From Heterocephalus glaber (taxonomy: Eukaryota; Chordata; Mammalia; Rodentia; Bathyergidae), in NCBI RefSeq assembly GCF_000247695.1, contig NW_004624881.1:2230173-2294172 (forward strand): a DNA stretch of 64,000 nucleotides, in the 5' to 3' direction. The first letter of the stretch is position 1. Each line of letters starts with the position of its first letter. Position numbers and translations under genes: made by a program. Below the pieces are notes generated by a model. The model was not told where the DNA came from. It saw only the letters and a program-made list of their open reading frames with translations, and did no database searches. Shown piece after piece: positions 1 through 11,307 of the stretch.

Positions 1-59
1 ACCCAAAAGAGCAAACATAAAGACCTGTAGCTCCATGTGCAATAAAAAATCACATGGTA

Positions 60-585
60 GTGAGATGTGAATTCCACAGGCCTATGTGCCTCCATTCCAT
101 TGCCTTTCTGGGCAATGACCCTCTTGGGATGGCACCAGGTGCAATCTGTGGCTTTCCTCAACAGACATTCCATATTCCTTGCATCTCCAACTTTCTGGGG
201 TCTCCACTACACCATCTTCATCCCACAACTTCACACTTAGCCCTCTTAAGCACATTGTTATCACACAATTTTCCTTGAAATCTGGGAGGAAGTTTCCAGG
301 ACCCCACCACTCTCGCTTTCTTCCTGTCCAGAATAAAACTGGGTCATGTGGACAATACCAACATCTAATATCAGCAGTAGCCAGGCCACCTAGGAACATA
401 GCCACAGTGGTTTCTGAGTGATGGGACTTGAACATAGTGAAGTGAATAAGAGGAAGTAGTTCTCTAGAAGACCCTTCTAAAGCCAGGATTCCAAAGGCCT
501 CTATATTCAAACTTAAGGTTACACTCTTGCCCATTTGTGTCTGAGATGAGTAGGACATGACTCCGGGAATGCCCTCAAGCAACTT
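60..585 (-). mobile_element. MaLR-like internal sequence, left part of split element 1
   Basis: This stretch matches the internal region of the better preserved MaLR-like element at 11490-12948, for example the shared 'agcagtagccagg' context near 370 and 12165. It reads on the minus strand and lacks coding potential; the open frame at 82-582 is inside it and is not a gene. It is cut off at about 585 by an L1 and resumes after 3435. The 3' LTR should lie to the left of the window. Assignment to ERVL-MaLR rests on LTR and internal similarity within the window and on general knowledge of that family. Confidence 0.6.
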
Positions 586-3435
586 TTTAAAAAAATTTTA
601 TTTTACTGGTACACTTAAGGTATACAATATAATGACATTCATCATTGGAAATTTGCAACTTTGCATAATCTCTCTTGGCTCTTATTTTTCCCCCTTCCCC
701 TGAACTCCCTTCAAACCCTCCAACCCTTCCTGTTTACAAAGATCCTTTTCCATTTTTTCATTTTCTCATATTTCTTCCATTCCTTTCTTTCCAATACCTT
801 ACCCTACCCACTTCCCCTTTCCCTTTGCCCCTTTTGTTCCTATTTCACATTATCTATTATACATTAGTCCTTATTTACACTTTTAGTTTCTCACACTAGA
901 GAAAATGTTCAGTATTTACACATATGTCCTATTTATTTCACTTAAGAGTATCACTGCAATGTGCATCCATTTAGCTATAAATGTCTCTAATTTCTCATTT
1001 TTATGGCTGAGTAGTACTTGATTTTATTTTTTAAAAACCCACATTTTCTATATCCAGTCTCCAGTTGATGGGCAATTGGGCTCCTTCCAAGTTTTAGCTA
1101 TTACAAATTGTGGTGCTATGAACATGGGTGCACATATATCACTGTGTTATGATTCTTTTAATTCTTTGGAGGAAAGTACCCAGCAGGGGAATACCTGAGT
1201 CAAATGGGACTTCTAGTCCTACTTCTTTGAGGTATCTCCACACTTATTTCCACAGTGATTGTACCAGTCCACACTCTCACCAGCAGTGGAGCAGAGTTCC
1301 CCTTTCCCCACAGCCCCACCAGCATTTGTTATTGGTTGATTTCACGATAGCAGCCATTCTTTCTGGAGTGAAGTGGAATCTCAGCTTTGTTTTCATTTGC
1401 ATCTCTCTAATGACCAGTGATGTAGAACATTTTTTCATGTATTTATTTGCTATTTCTACTTCTTTGTCTGAGAAAAGTCTGTTCATTTCAGATGCCCATT
1501 TTTGGATTGGGTCTCTAAATTTAGGAGGTCTGATCATTTTAAGTTCTTTATAGATTATTGCCAGTAGGCCTTTGTCTGAGGGACACCTGCTGAAAATATT
1601 TTCCCACATTGTGGGTTGTCTCTTCACGCTGCTGGTGGTTTCTCTTGCTGTGCATTAGCTTTTTAATAAGAAGACATCCCACTTGTTGATTGTTTGTGAT
1701 AGTTCACGGGCAACTGAGGTTTAGTTCATAAAATATGTCCCTACACCAATATCTTCAAGAGTTATACCTAACCTCTGTTCCAGCTTGTTCAGTGTTTCTA
1801 TTTTAATACTTAGATCTTTAATGCATTTCAATTTTAGTTTAGTGAACAGTGAGAAATATAGCTCTAGTTTTAATCTTTGGCAAGTTTAAACCCAATTTTT
1901 CCAGTACCATTTAATAAAGATGCTATCTTTCCTCCAGTGAGAGTGTTGGCTCCTTTGTTGAAGATGAGATGGCTGAATGCGTCTGGAGTTGTTTCTGAGT
2001 CTTTTAATGTGTTCCACTGGTCCTCAGGTCTGTTTCTTTGTCAGCACCATGCTGTTTTTATCACAGTAGCCTCACAATATAGTTTCAAATTGGGGATTGA
2101 GATGCCCCCTGCCATATCTCTGTTACTTAGAATTGTTTTTGCTATTCTGGGTCTCTTCTTGTTCCAAATGAATTTTTGGATCGTTTTCTAAAGGTCCATG
2201 AAGTATCCTGCTGGGATGTCAATCAGGATTGCATTGAATCTACATAGCACTTTTGGAAGTATGGCTATTTTCACTATGTTGATTCTTCCTATCCAGGAGC
2301 AAGGGATGTCTTTTCATTTTCTGATATCATCTTCAATCTCTCTTTTCAGAGTGCTATATTTTTCAGAGAAGAGGTCTTTGGTTTCTTTTGTTAGGTTTAT
2401 TCCTAGGTATTTCAGTTTTTTGTATGCTATTGTGAAAGGAATTGTTTGCCCTATTTCTGTCTCAGTGAGTCTGTTGTTTGTGTAAAGGAAAGCTATTGAT
2501 TTTTGTGCATTGACCTTGTATCCAGCCAATCTACTGAATTTGGTTATTAAGTCTAGAAGACTTTTGGTGGAGATCTTGGGGTCTTCTTTATAGAGTATCA
2601 TGTCATCTGCAAATAATGACAATTTCACTTCTTCATTCCTTTCTTTATTCCTTTTATTTCTTTCACTTGCCTAATTGCCATGGCTAGTGTTTCCAAAACT
2701 GTATTGAACAGGAGTGGTGATAGTGGACATCCTTGTCTTGTTCCTAATTTTAGTGTGAGGAATTTCAGATTTTGACCATTCAGTATGATATTGGCTGTTG
2801 GTATTTCATAGATGGCTTTTATCAGACTGAGGTAGAGACCTTCTACTCCAATTTTTTGTAGGGTTTTTATCATAAATGTGTGTTGGATTTTGTCAAATAG
2901 TTTTTCTGTATCTATTGAGATGATCATGTCATTTTTGTCCTTTGCTCTATTGATTACATTTATTGATTTGCATATGTTGAACCATCCCTTCATCACTGGG
3001 ATGAATCCCACTTGGTCAGGGTGTATGATCTTCTTGATGATCTTCTGCATTCTATTTGTCAGTATCATATTAAGGATTTTTCTATCTATGTTTATTAGTG
3101 AGATTGGCCTGTAGTTCTTTTTTTCAATGTGGTCTTTCTCTGGTTTGGGGATCAAGGTGATGCTTGCTTCCAGGAATGAATTCAGGAGTATTGCTTCCCT
3201 TTCAATTTCATTGAAGAGTTTAAACAGGAGTGGGAGTAGTTCCTCTCTAAATGTCTTGTAGAATTCAGCAGTGAAGCCATCAGGCCCCAGGGGTTTCTTA
3301 GTTGGTAAGTTTTTAATTATGTTTTCAATTTCATTGATTGATATTGGGTTGTTTATAATTTTTAGGTCTTCTTTCAACTTTGGTAATACATGTATATCTA
3401 GGAACCTGTCCACTTCTTCTGTGTTTTCCATGAAT
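586..3435 (-). mobile_element. 5'-truncated L1 (LINE-1), minus strand
   Basis: Read on the minus strand, this is the 3' part of an L1: ORF2 reverse-transcriptase domain (3431 down to about 2310), the C-terminal part (about 2300 to 905) and a 3' UTR (905 to 586). The UTR carries the purine-rich, G-rich tract that other L1 copies in the window also have, seen here as C/T-rich sequence at 690-850. The copy starts inside ORF2 at the N-terminal edge of the RT domain, so the endonuclease, ORF1 and 5' UTR are missing. It interrupts MaLR-like element 1. I see no clear target-site duplication. Confidence 0.9.
2314..3431 (-). pseudogene. L1 ORF2 reverse-transcriptase domain, frameshifted
   Basis: This encodes the reverse-transcriptase domain of L1 ORF2p, which normally copies L1 RNA into DNA at a nicked target. 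The first open segment (3431-2625) contains the fingers and palm: '[11 protein letters not shown]', an aspartate-bearing palm block '[13 protein letters not shown]', and '[13 protein letters not shown]'. The second segment (2628-2314) opens with the catalytic 'FADDMILY' box followed by typical thumb-side sequence ('[11 protein letters not shown]', '[10 protein letters not shown]'). The two segments overlap by a few bases but lie in different frames, so at least one frameshift near 2626 separates palm from catalytic box. Both active-site aspartates are still encoded. No endonuclease lies upstream, so the copy is dead. A second open piece at 1627-1277 is part of the ORF2 C-terminus. Confidence 0.88.
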
Positions 3436-3860
3436 CTTTTTCTATTTCAAGTTTTAAGTACTCCACTTCCTTTTAATGGTGCTAAACTGGTCATCAACCA
3501 CATCTTCTTTGTTTCCTAGATGGTTTGGGGATAAATTTTTCAAATCTTTGTGGTCTGATTTATTTATTCTGATTCTGTGAATAATGCAGGTGTCAGTACA
3601 CATGACTCAACCTGAATGTTAGGCTCTCTTGAAATTTCCTCTGCAAATCAATTAGTCCAACACATTTAGTCTCAGGCTTCACACAGTCTTAGGGTATGGA
3701 TAAAATGTCAACATATATTTTGACATTGTATAACACAAATGTCCTCTAGTCCAATCCTGAATAGAATCCTTGTTTCCATCAAAAACTTCATGAACCTGGC
3801 CTCAACTTTACCCTTTCCTTTCAGAATTTGATCTTCTGAGCTATGATCAGAATTGTCTAG
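3436..3860 (-). mobile_element. MaLR-like internal sequence, middle part of element 1
   Basis: The internal sequence of element 1 resumes after the L1. The stretch around 3620-3860 aligns by eye with 12560-12800 of the second MaLR-like element, including 'ccttgaaatttcctc' (12570 region) and 'gatcttctgagctatga', in the same orientation and spacing. The first ~130 bases after the L1 junction are less certain. Confidence 0.6.
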
Positions 3861-4045
3861 CAGGGTGGGTGTGGTGGCACACACCTGGAATCCCAGCACT
3901 CTGGCAGTCTGTGGCAGGAGGATCACAAATTGAAGCCCAGTCTCAAAAAACGTAGTAAGACCCTGTCTCATAATAAAAATACAAAAAGGGCAGAGGATGA
4001 AGCTCAGTGTGAAGGCCCTGGTTACAATCCTCAGTAGCAGAATAA
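3861..4045 (+). mobile_element. Dimeric SINE, B1-dID-like
   Basis: The left half resembles 7SL-derived B1/Alu sequence ('ggtggcacacacctggaatc', 'gcaggaggatcac', 'agaccctgtctca'). An A-rich linker is followed by a tRNA/ID-like half ('gaagctcagtg', 'ggccctggttacaatcctc', the second resembling a pol III B box). It inserted into the internal region of MaLR-like element 1. No target duplication was resolved. B1-dID is the best family match by architecture. Confidence 0.75.
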
Positions 4046-4580
4046 AGGAAGGAGTTCCCTATGAGGCTGTGCCTACCACATTCAAAGTCCACTGCAATGT
4101 CACCTCTGAAAGTTTCCAAAGTCTTTCTCCTGGAAACCAATGCTTGTGAAACCAAGGCTCAAGGCTTGTGAAACACATGGTCCAGGATAGGCACAGCCAT
4201 GCCTCCATTTCTCTGGTATTTATTTTCTGTGTTCTTCAAGTTTTCCACTGTGAGAACCAAACAACTGACACCCTCAAATTGAAGGAAGAGAGGTTTGATT
4301 TGCCCACAGTTTCAGACATTTTAGTCCATGGCTACTGTGAATGTGGAAATATCATGGCAGATGAGTGGTACAGCAAATCTGTTCATTTCATAGCAGCTGG
4401 AAAGCAGAGGACAGAGGAAGATCACCAGAAAGACATACACCCCCAAAAGACACAACTCTAGTGATCATTCTCCTCCAAATGAGCCCACCTCCTCACAACA
4501 CAGTCAGCTGTGAAAACCCATGGAGTAATTCACTGAAGAGTGCATCAGCCTAATAATCCAATCACCTCCCCCATGAGTCT
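4046..4580 (-). mobile_element. MaLR-like internal end plus decayed 5' LTR of element 1
   Basis: Internal sequence continues to about 4210. The rest resembles a MaLR LTR read backwards: a U5/R-like stretch ('cacagtttcagacatttt', 'agtccatgg', 'catggcagatgag') like that at 10660-10730, then a degenerate U3 ending near 4580. The region is strongly mutated and its edges are approximate. The open frame at 4168-4461 lies in it and is not considered a gene. Confidence 0.5.
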
Positions 4581-4609
4581 GTTAATGCAATGACATTGGC
4601 AATTAAAAT

Positions 4610-4976
4610 GAACTCACACACTGTACATAAAGAAAAAACTCTTTCACACTGTATGTCTGATAACAAGTTAATACCTAAAATATATAAAGATCCTGAATAT
4701 TTCTCAAAAGCCAACATTCAAATGGTCAGTAGGAACACAAAACATACTACTACTTGTTAGAAAAAATAAACCAAAGCCATCACATCATAGGACCTCACAC
4801 TTCTAAAAATGACCATGACTAAATACAGATGATAGATTCTGTTGGGCATGAAGGAGCAGAAGCCCTGAACACCACTGGTTGAAATATCAATTAGTAGAGC
4901 CACTATATAACACATAACACAGATGCCTCAAAACCCTAAGCATAGAAATGTCTTAAGTCAGAATTGTAACACTTCT

Positions 4977-5012
<36 letters not shown>

Positions 5013-5800
5013 NNNNNNNNNNNNNNNNNNNNNNNNNNNNNNNNNNNNNNNNNNNNNNNNNNNNNNNNNNNNNNNNNNNNNNNNNNNNNNNNNNNNNNNN
5101 NNNNNNNNNNNNTATATATATATGAAATATTTCCAGACCCTGAAGAGAAATGTGTACTCCCTGGTGCTTGCCATAATAAGACATGGAAGCAACTAAAATG
5201 TATGTATATAGACCAATAAATACAAAAATGTTAAATAAAGACATAGATACACATGAGGAGAAATTACTAATTCTTAAAAATGAGGGAAACAACATATTTT
5301 TTGAAAACACAGAGGAATCTGAAGACATTATGCTACTTAAATAATTTACATGCAGAAAGAGTAAAAATGCATGATCTCATATATTTAGATTCTAATCCAG
5401 TCAGATCGTAGAAGCACAGAGCAGAATAATCATTGCCATTGAAAGAAAATGTGGACAATTTGAAACAAAATGTGGCAGAGGCTGATCGAAGACCATAAAG
5501 TTTTAGTTATACATAAAAATAAGCTCTGGATATCTAATGTACTGTTAAGCTACTACAATTAATATATCCTATTGTATACCTGAAATTTTGTAGGTAAGAT
5601 ATTCATTGTTTTCACTACAAAAATTGTGACTGTGTGGGATGATATCTTCATAATGGTTATGAAACAATCATTTCCAAATACTTGGATATATGAAAACATT
5701 TCTTTGTATTGTAAATATGTATCATTGTACTAATGTAATATTATCTCTAAAAACTTGGGGATTTATAAGATTCTACTACATTTGTGATAGTTCTGCAAGC
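4610..5800 (+). mobile_element. Old L1 fragment, plus strand, containing the assembly gap
   Basis: The order of weakly conserved L1 3' landmarks is recognisable: the stretch listing a self-contained 'aaaagccaacattcaaatgg' block near ORF2's end, and a 3' UTR-like tail after 5400. It is much more diverged than the other L1 copies and interrupted by a (TA)n repeat and an N run. No reading frame survives. Confidence 0.5.
4980..5124. repeat. (TA)n microsatellite with a 100-base assembly gap
   Basis: TA repeats flank the N run on both sides (4980-5012 and 5113-5123). The gap of 100 Ns (5013-5112) is therefore almost certainly a collapsed or unsequenced TA repeat of unknown true length. Confidence 0.95.
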
Positions 5801-5939
5801 AAGCCTACATTCACCTTCTGAAACACAGTAATATGACCTTCAAGGGAGGTTCATGGTTTAAGGATAAAGAGGAGTTGTGAAACTATAGAAAGTTAAGACT
5901 AAACTTAAGGAATTCCACAGTCAGAGACGATGAGCAAGT

Positions 5940-8100
5940 CCAACAGACTGTTGAGTACAATACCAGTCATTGAATTATTTTGCTTTTGCAGGGATTGTGA
6001 CTCAAGCAGAGAGGACAACTTTCACAGACAGCTCTCCCTTGCTCTTTCCTGGACCTCAGCCAACCTCCCTGTGGCCTCTGCTCTTCCCCTACTCTTTCTT
6101 CTCCACAGTTGTTACAGCTGATGCTCCCTTGGGACCCAGACCCCTCTCCATGTACAAGGGATGCCTCTGCAGCTCCGCACCCAACTAGATATACCTGGTC
6201 TATGGAATGCTGGACAGGTGAAGAGGACCTGAGACCACAGGGGTAGAAGGGCCTCTTCCATGGGTCACACCTGCATTATCTTATAGTGAAACTGGGTGGG
6301 CACAGAAGGAAGTGGGTGAGATAGTGTACACATGGGCTCATCCTAGGCTGCAGACAACTTGTGAGGACTCTCTCCATGCTGGGCTTGCACAAGCTCACCA
6401 CCAGCCCTGTGATATTCAGAGTTAATGAGGTCAGCAAGTAATTCCGGGCCAATCCTGGCAGTTTTATGTTCTCCAATGTTCTCAGAGGGTAGTAAATAGC
6501 AACAGTAGAAGAGTGGGTCAAAGTGATGGGTTTGAGGTGGGACAACACATTGTGGGAGACATCCAGGTTTTAAACTCCCAACAGCAGGATGCCTTTTGAT
6601 TCTTGGAGACATTTGACTCATCTTCTCGCTGCATCTCCTTAGCTTTCACATGAACCTGGGAAGTATTCTCAGTGATTATCACACTTATTTTCCTCTTTTC
6701 TTGACCCCAAGGTGAAATGCTCTGCCTCAGAGTAATTGAGGGTAAACCAAGATCATCATAATTTCATTAACATTGCAGTTTTAGCACATATAAACATGTA
6801 TACCCCTGGTCTTTGACAGACATTCTGCTTTTCTTTGGACCATATAAGATCAAAAATGCCCCCTCTCAGTGTGCAGGTGGCAAGTTTCAATTAATTGGGC
6901 AAAATACCTTTAATCTCATCTGAAAAACAAGGAAATAAATATCACAAAATGTAAAGCAGAGGGGCCACTTTGAGTCAAACCTGCTCTCCAGTTTTCTCAC
7001 CAGTCATTGCCAATCTGAAGGTGAACTTCTCCTTAATATCTACCTGTTCTTTCTAATTTCCTGTGTGCTGCTCATTTCTTCATTCTAGAAACAGAAAGAT
7101 CAGGTGAGACAGCCCTTGGCTGGTAGATTTTGCATGGAGAAGAAAGCACACTTCATGATAAGAGGCAACACAATATATAATATTCCACAACACTGACATA
7201 AGGTGGCCCAAGACAAGAAATTAAATCACTATGGAGCCAAAAAAAAAAAAAAAAAGAAAGAAAGACTTCTCAATTTGCTACAGAAATGAAGTTTTTCTCC
7301 TCAAAATATAGTCCTTCACATATGATTAACTGAAATTTGTAAACAAACATTCACCTGGGATGGCATCACTTTTCCCCTGTGCACAATTTTCAAAGGGAAC
7401 CACAAGGACAGCACAATGTGGCCATAGATAATTTTGAGCTTTTGTGTGGTAATTTTATTGTTTCTGAGTCTTGTCTGGACCTCACTGAAGCATATATCTC
7501 TATACAAGATTATTCTATAGACAAACAAATCAGAAGAAGTAAATTACTTGGAGAGTGTTAATCTCTACACATGAGGTCCTGAGTTAATGATCTCCCTGTA
7601 CAAGCTTAGGTCTCAGAGGACTTGAGCTAGGAGCCCCCTAATCATTATTCTGTCTCCTACCTGGATTCTCATCACTCCCACCTCACTCTCCATGAAGCCT
7701 CACCCTCTGAAGAGAACCTGCTCATGAGAGCCAGCCCAACTGTCGATTACTGGCCTCTCACTCCTGTGGCTCTTCCTTCTTCACCTCAAAGTGAGTGAGT
7801 GCAGCTGAGTTGTTTTTGAGGAGGAGAGTTCATTGTTTCTTCTCCAGTGAATTCCATGCAGGGTCATTTCAGAGACTCTGTCACTTACCAGATGAGTGTG
7901 TGCTGTTCTTGTCCTTGTGCAGTAAGATCTTAGGAACCAAAATGAAATTACTAAGTATCTTTTTAAATCTAATTATTACCCCCAACCCTCTATCACCACA
8001 CAAGTTTTTGGGCCCAGAAAAAGCTAAAGACTGGAAAATTCCACAGATTTTCAAGTTAGTGGCAAAAGGAAAACCAATAGCAAATGACTCCATGGGGTGA
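5940..8100. repeat. Local duplicated block A, first part
   Basis: This is the first of at least three diverged copies of a local block. Matching landmarks in order: a pyrimidine-rich stretch then 'acagctgatgctccc' (6115), matching 24860 and 31885; 'gggtcacacctgcatta' (6262), matching 25012 and (weaker) 32030; 'cctgggatggcatcac' (7352), matching 26135 and 32590; and 'aggtctcagagg' (7608), matching 56952. An A-run sits at 7238-7255. No copy has an ORF conserved across copies, so I read this as noncoding OR-cluster DNA. Confidence 0.6.
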
Positions 8101-9690
8101 CAGAGAAAATAATGACCATCCCTGTAAACACTAGTCCTCTAGTACACCTGAAGAATTACACTGGATGTTAGGTAAAGCACAGCAATAAAGAATATACAAT
8201 TGGTCATCTAGAGTCTTAAATGGTGGTAGAGAGACAGATTGAGAGAAGTGAAATTTTTAAGCAAGTTCAGAATGTTAGGTAAAGTGTAGGGGGAAAAATG
8301 ACAGAGTTTGCATGGCAAGTGAGAAAATTTCACTTAACAATGAATCTACACATGAATTTATGTATTTATTAAATAACTACTGCAGGTCAAAACAAGTTTC
8401 AGGAAAGGCAGGAAACAAACTCAGGACAAACTCCCAATGGGCTCACAGGCAAAAGGGGGTGAGCAAGAGACTGTAGTACAGTCAGAACTCACAGTAACAC
8501 AATGAAATAGAGACTGGTAGGCCCTGGGCAAATTCACAGAGGATCTAACACTGGTGAAGAGTTCCCAGGAGATGCAGCCTCCAGCAGGTCAGTGTGGGAA
8601 GCAGAGGAAGAAGTCAGCACTGCAGGGAACGAGGATGGGTCTTCACAGAAGGTGAGAGCAAGTAGTGGAGAGGATGATGTTGGGTGAAGATGCATGGGAT
8701 GATGCAGAGTTAGGGTCCGAGGGGGCCTGGGTGTGACAGGAGTCAGCAATAAGCCAGGCCTTGATCCCCCAAGGAGCCCAACCTGCTCACCAGTATTAGT
8801 CTGTTCCCTTATTAGTCAAGTTTCTTTGATGAATGAATGCAGTTGGACATGTAGACAGCTGTGTAAAAGTAGAATCACAATTTTATGCAGAGTGAATATA
8901 GCAGGACCTAGACCTTCATTCCAGAAGGTGTGCAGTGCCTCACAGGCCTCCAACCCAAGTGGGTGTCTGGATGCATTTTTAATACATAGAAGAGTTTCCA
9001 CAGGGATTCCAGAACTAGAGTGACTGTGATGCTGACTGACCAGTTTTCTTAGAGCTCACTCTGGAACTGCTAGATGTCTTCCTGTCCTTTTTAAATCAGT
9101 GTTCCCTGAGGACAAATAGTTGTGGAAGAAAGGAAGGAAAAATTACAAAACATAACTCAGTCAGCCTCAGCCCAAGGCAGGGGGTTGCTAAAGAATGTCC
9201 CCTTTCTGATATCACTGTGCCATGAGGTATGCAGCAGGACATTGTGAGCCTGGTTCTCAACACAGAGGTGCTGCAACTCAGGTCTGAGACATCACAAGTG
9301 ACTAGAAATGTGTCACACCCTGAGTTTTGCTTCTTCTTTAGCTGTAACTGGCAAGGGATGTTATTGTAGACTCCCTTTGCCTCTCATAGCCACTGTCTAA
9401 CTATCTCACCTAACAATGGGGCATGTGGTGGGTCCCTAAGGACTTTCAGCAGAGAGTGTGAAAATGAGGACTGTGGTTCCTGAAGGTCACTCACTAGGGG
9501 ACACTGAGGATAGGATGAGGTTGTTGCCTCTAGAAACAGAACCATCCCAGTGAAGGATGAGTCTGACCTTATGGATATGAGGACATCATTGGCCCTTTAA
9601 CTTGGCCATGAGCTTCCTGAAGATGCCTGTTGTTTAATTCTCAAATTCTGAGGTGTCAGGTAGAACCAAGTGATGTTGCACAGTGAAAAC
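8101..9690. other. Block A, middle part, no gene seen
   Basis: No convincing exon, repeat or RNA gene. The 3' end of the stretch (9530-9690) matches block C at 36135-36300, sharing 'acagaaccatcccag' followed by a 'gtctgac' motif. This shows that the duplicated unit extends through here. Confidence 0.45.
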
Positions 9691-10330
9691 CCTTGAAAAA
9701 ATTTCCCCTGTCCTGTGCCTCACTTATTTCATTGAACAGCATGAACTTCATCTTCAGCTGTGCTGCCTTAGGGCTGATTTACTTCTCTAAGGCAGATGGT
9801 ATTCAGTATTTCATTCACCACGTTTTCTTTCAACTGTTCCAAAGCTAGAAACCAGGTGGGCCACACTTTGTCTGATGTCCACAGTGCTTCGCTGACCATG
9901 GGAGTCGAGTTATCTCCATGGTGTCCTGGTTCTACTCCTGTGAATAAGTCCCCAGGAGAGGGATGCTGGGCCATATGATAGTTCTATGTTTAATGTTTAA
10001 GCAGTTCTCATCCTGGTTCCATATGGTCATACTTACCTTCCCACCAATAGCATTCCCTTTTCTCGACATTCTTGCTGATATTTGTTTTTTGTTGTTTTTA
10101 TTTTTATTTTTATTTTTATTTTGGTACCAGGGATCAAACTTGGGTCCTTGCACTTGTGCAGCAGGCAGCAAAACCACTGAGCTAAATCCCTGGCCCATTT
10201 GCTGATATTTGTTATCTTTGTCTTTCTAATAACCATGGCAACGGAAGTGATTTGAGAAAGATAAAGCACTCCATTCTCTCTTTAATGTATGGAGATGAAA
10301 GAGTTAATCTCCTAGAAACAGAGTGCAGGG
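9691..10330 (-). mobile_element. Old L1 3' region, minus strand (in block A)
   Basis: Reverse-strand L1 ORF2 C-terminal landmarks are recognisable: 'cacttatttcattgaacagc' at 9721, the ~9940-10060 stretch around 'cctgtgaataagtccccag', and 'cttaccttcccaccaatag' at 10032. The copy is diverged and has no reading frame. The equivalent place in block C (36335-36770) also has old minus-strand L1. The insertion therefore probably predates the duplication. Confidence 0.6.
10087..10198 (-). mobile_element. tRNA-derived SINE with 15-bp target-site duplication
   Basis: Read on the minus strand: tRNA-like head ('gggccagggatttagctcag'), then the B-box region and an A-rich tail, seen here as TTTTTATTTTTATTT at 10090-10121. 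It is flanked by a perfect 15-bp direct repeat, 'ttgctgatatttgtt', at 10072-10086 and 10199-10213. This is a complete, clean retroposition event into the older L1. Confidence 0.9.
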
Positions 10331-10589
10331 TGGGGGTTGCTAGAAGCTCCTTCAGTGGCTTCCTCAGGGTTGGGGTGACAGAGGTCACAGGTGCAGAGTC
10401 ACAGCCACACAGGAAGGAGCACTGGAGAAGACCTATTGTATAGCTGGCACTACAGTCAGTGGTGATATATTGTAACATCGGAGAGTTTAAGAAAGTGAAT
10501 GTTACATGTTCTCTCCACACAGACAGCTATTTGAGATACTACAATTCAATTAACTACATTAAATCATTTCACAATGTAAATATGCTCTA
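10331..10589. other. Spacer between block A and MaLR-like element 2
   Basis: No gene, RNA or repeat is recognised. It contains the short open frames 10212-10520 (minus) and 10252-10443 (plus), which have no family features. Confidence 0.4.
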
Positions 10590-10854
10590 TGTTTATTACT
10601 TTAATCATTTCTGAGACGAAATACCCAGCACCCAAAGTTAATGGAGGAAATGTTTCTTTCTGCTCATAGTTTCCAGAGATTTCAGTCCATGGTCAGCTGT
10701 CTCCAAGGCACAGAGGCATGGCAGAGGGTCATCACAGAGGAGAAACCATCCATGGTAAAATAGGCAGGAAACAGTAAAGCAGCAAGCAAAATCAGCAAGT
10801 CTGCCTTCCATCCCTTCCTTTTTATTCCATACAGCCTATAAGCCTATTGATTGG

Positions 10855-11307
10855 TGTTATGGCTTTCTGTCTGGATGTCCCTCCAAAGCCTCATGCAGTC
10901 ATAGGTGGGGTTTTTCAGAGGTAGATCTACAATGTGTGATTCTTGGATCAAGGATTTGCTGCTGGGATTGATTCATGGTTCAATGGTAGGATTAAAGCTG
11001 CCCCACCCTGGTATGAGTGCTACACACCCTAAGGATGGGTAAACTGGATAGGCTATGAATGTCACAGAGAGTGTCATCACTTGTCACTTGCTGTTTGGTG
11101 CTTTTCTTCTTCTCTACTTTGTTAGCTTCTACCTGCCTTGGACTGTTTCTACTGGGCAATGGCTCTCTGCCATGCCACTCTACCTTGGAGTTAGTCAACT
11201 ATTAACTGAAACCTCTGTGATCTGTGACCAAAAAACAGCTTTCCTCCTTTAACTTTGGGTTTTGGGTATTGGCTATTCTCAGCACTGAGAAAAAAATAAC
11301 TAAAACA
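10855..11307 (+). mobile_element. Solo LTR nested in the 3' LTR of element 2, opposite strand
   Basis: This 453-bp LTR starts 'tgttatggctttctgtctgg' and ends 'ataactaaaaca'. It has the same termini and nearly the same length as the host LTRs but points the other way. Removing it rejoins the host LTR at the expected length. No internal sequence accompanies it, so it is a solo LTR. The flanking pentanucleotides (attgg and gtatc) are not a convincing target duplication. Confidence 0.75.

Noticed and set aside
82..582. 166-codon minus-strand open frame
   Set aside because: It lies within MaLR-like internal sequence. No domain, and the aligned region of the other MaLR-like element has stops.
1128..1553. 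141-codon plus-strand open frame
   Set aside because: Antisense of L1 ORF2; the real frame is on the minus strand.
4923..5328. Open frames spanning the N gap
   Set aside because: They run through 100 Ns and TA repeats; the residues are artefacts.
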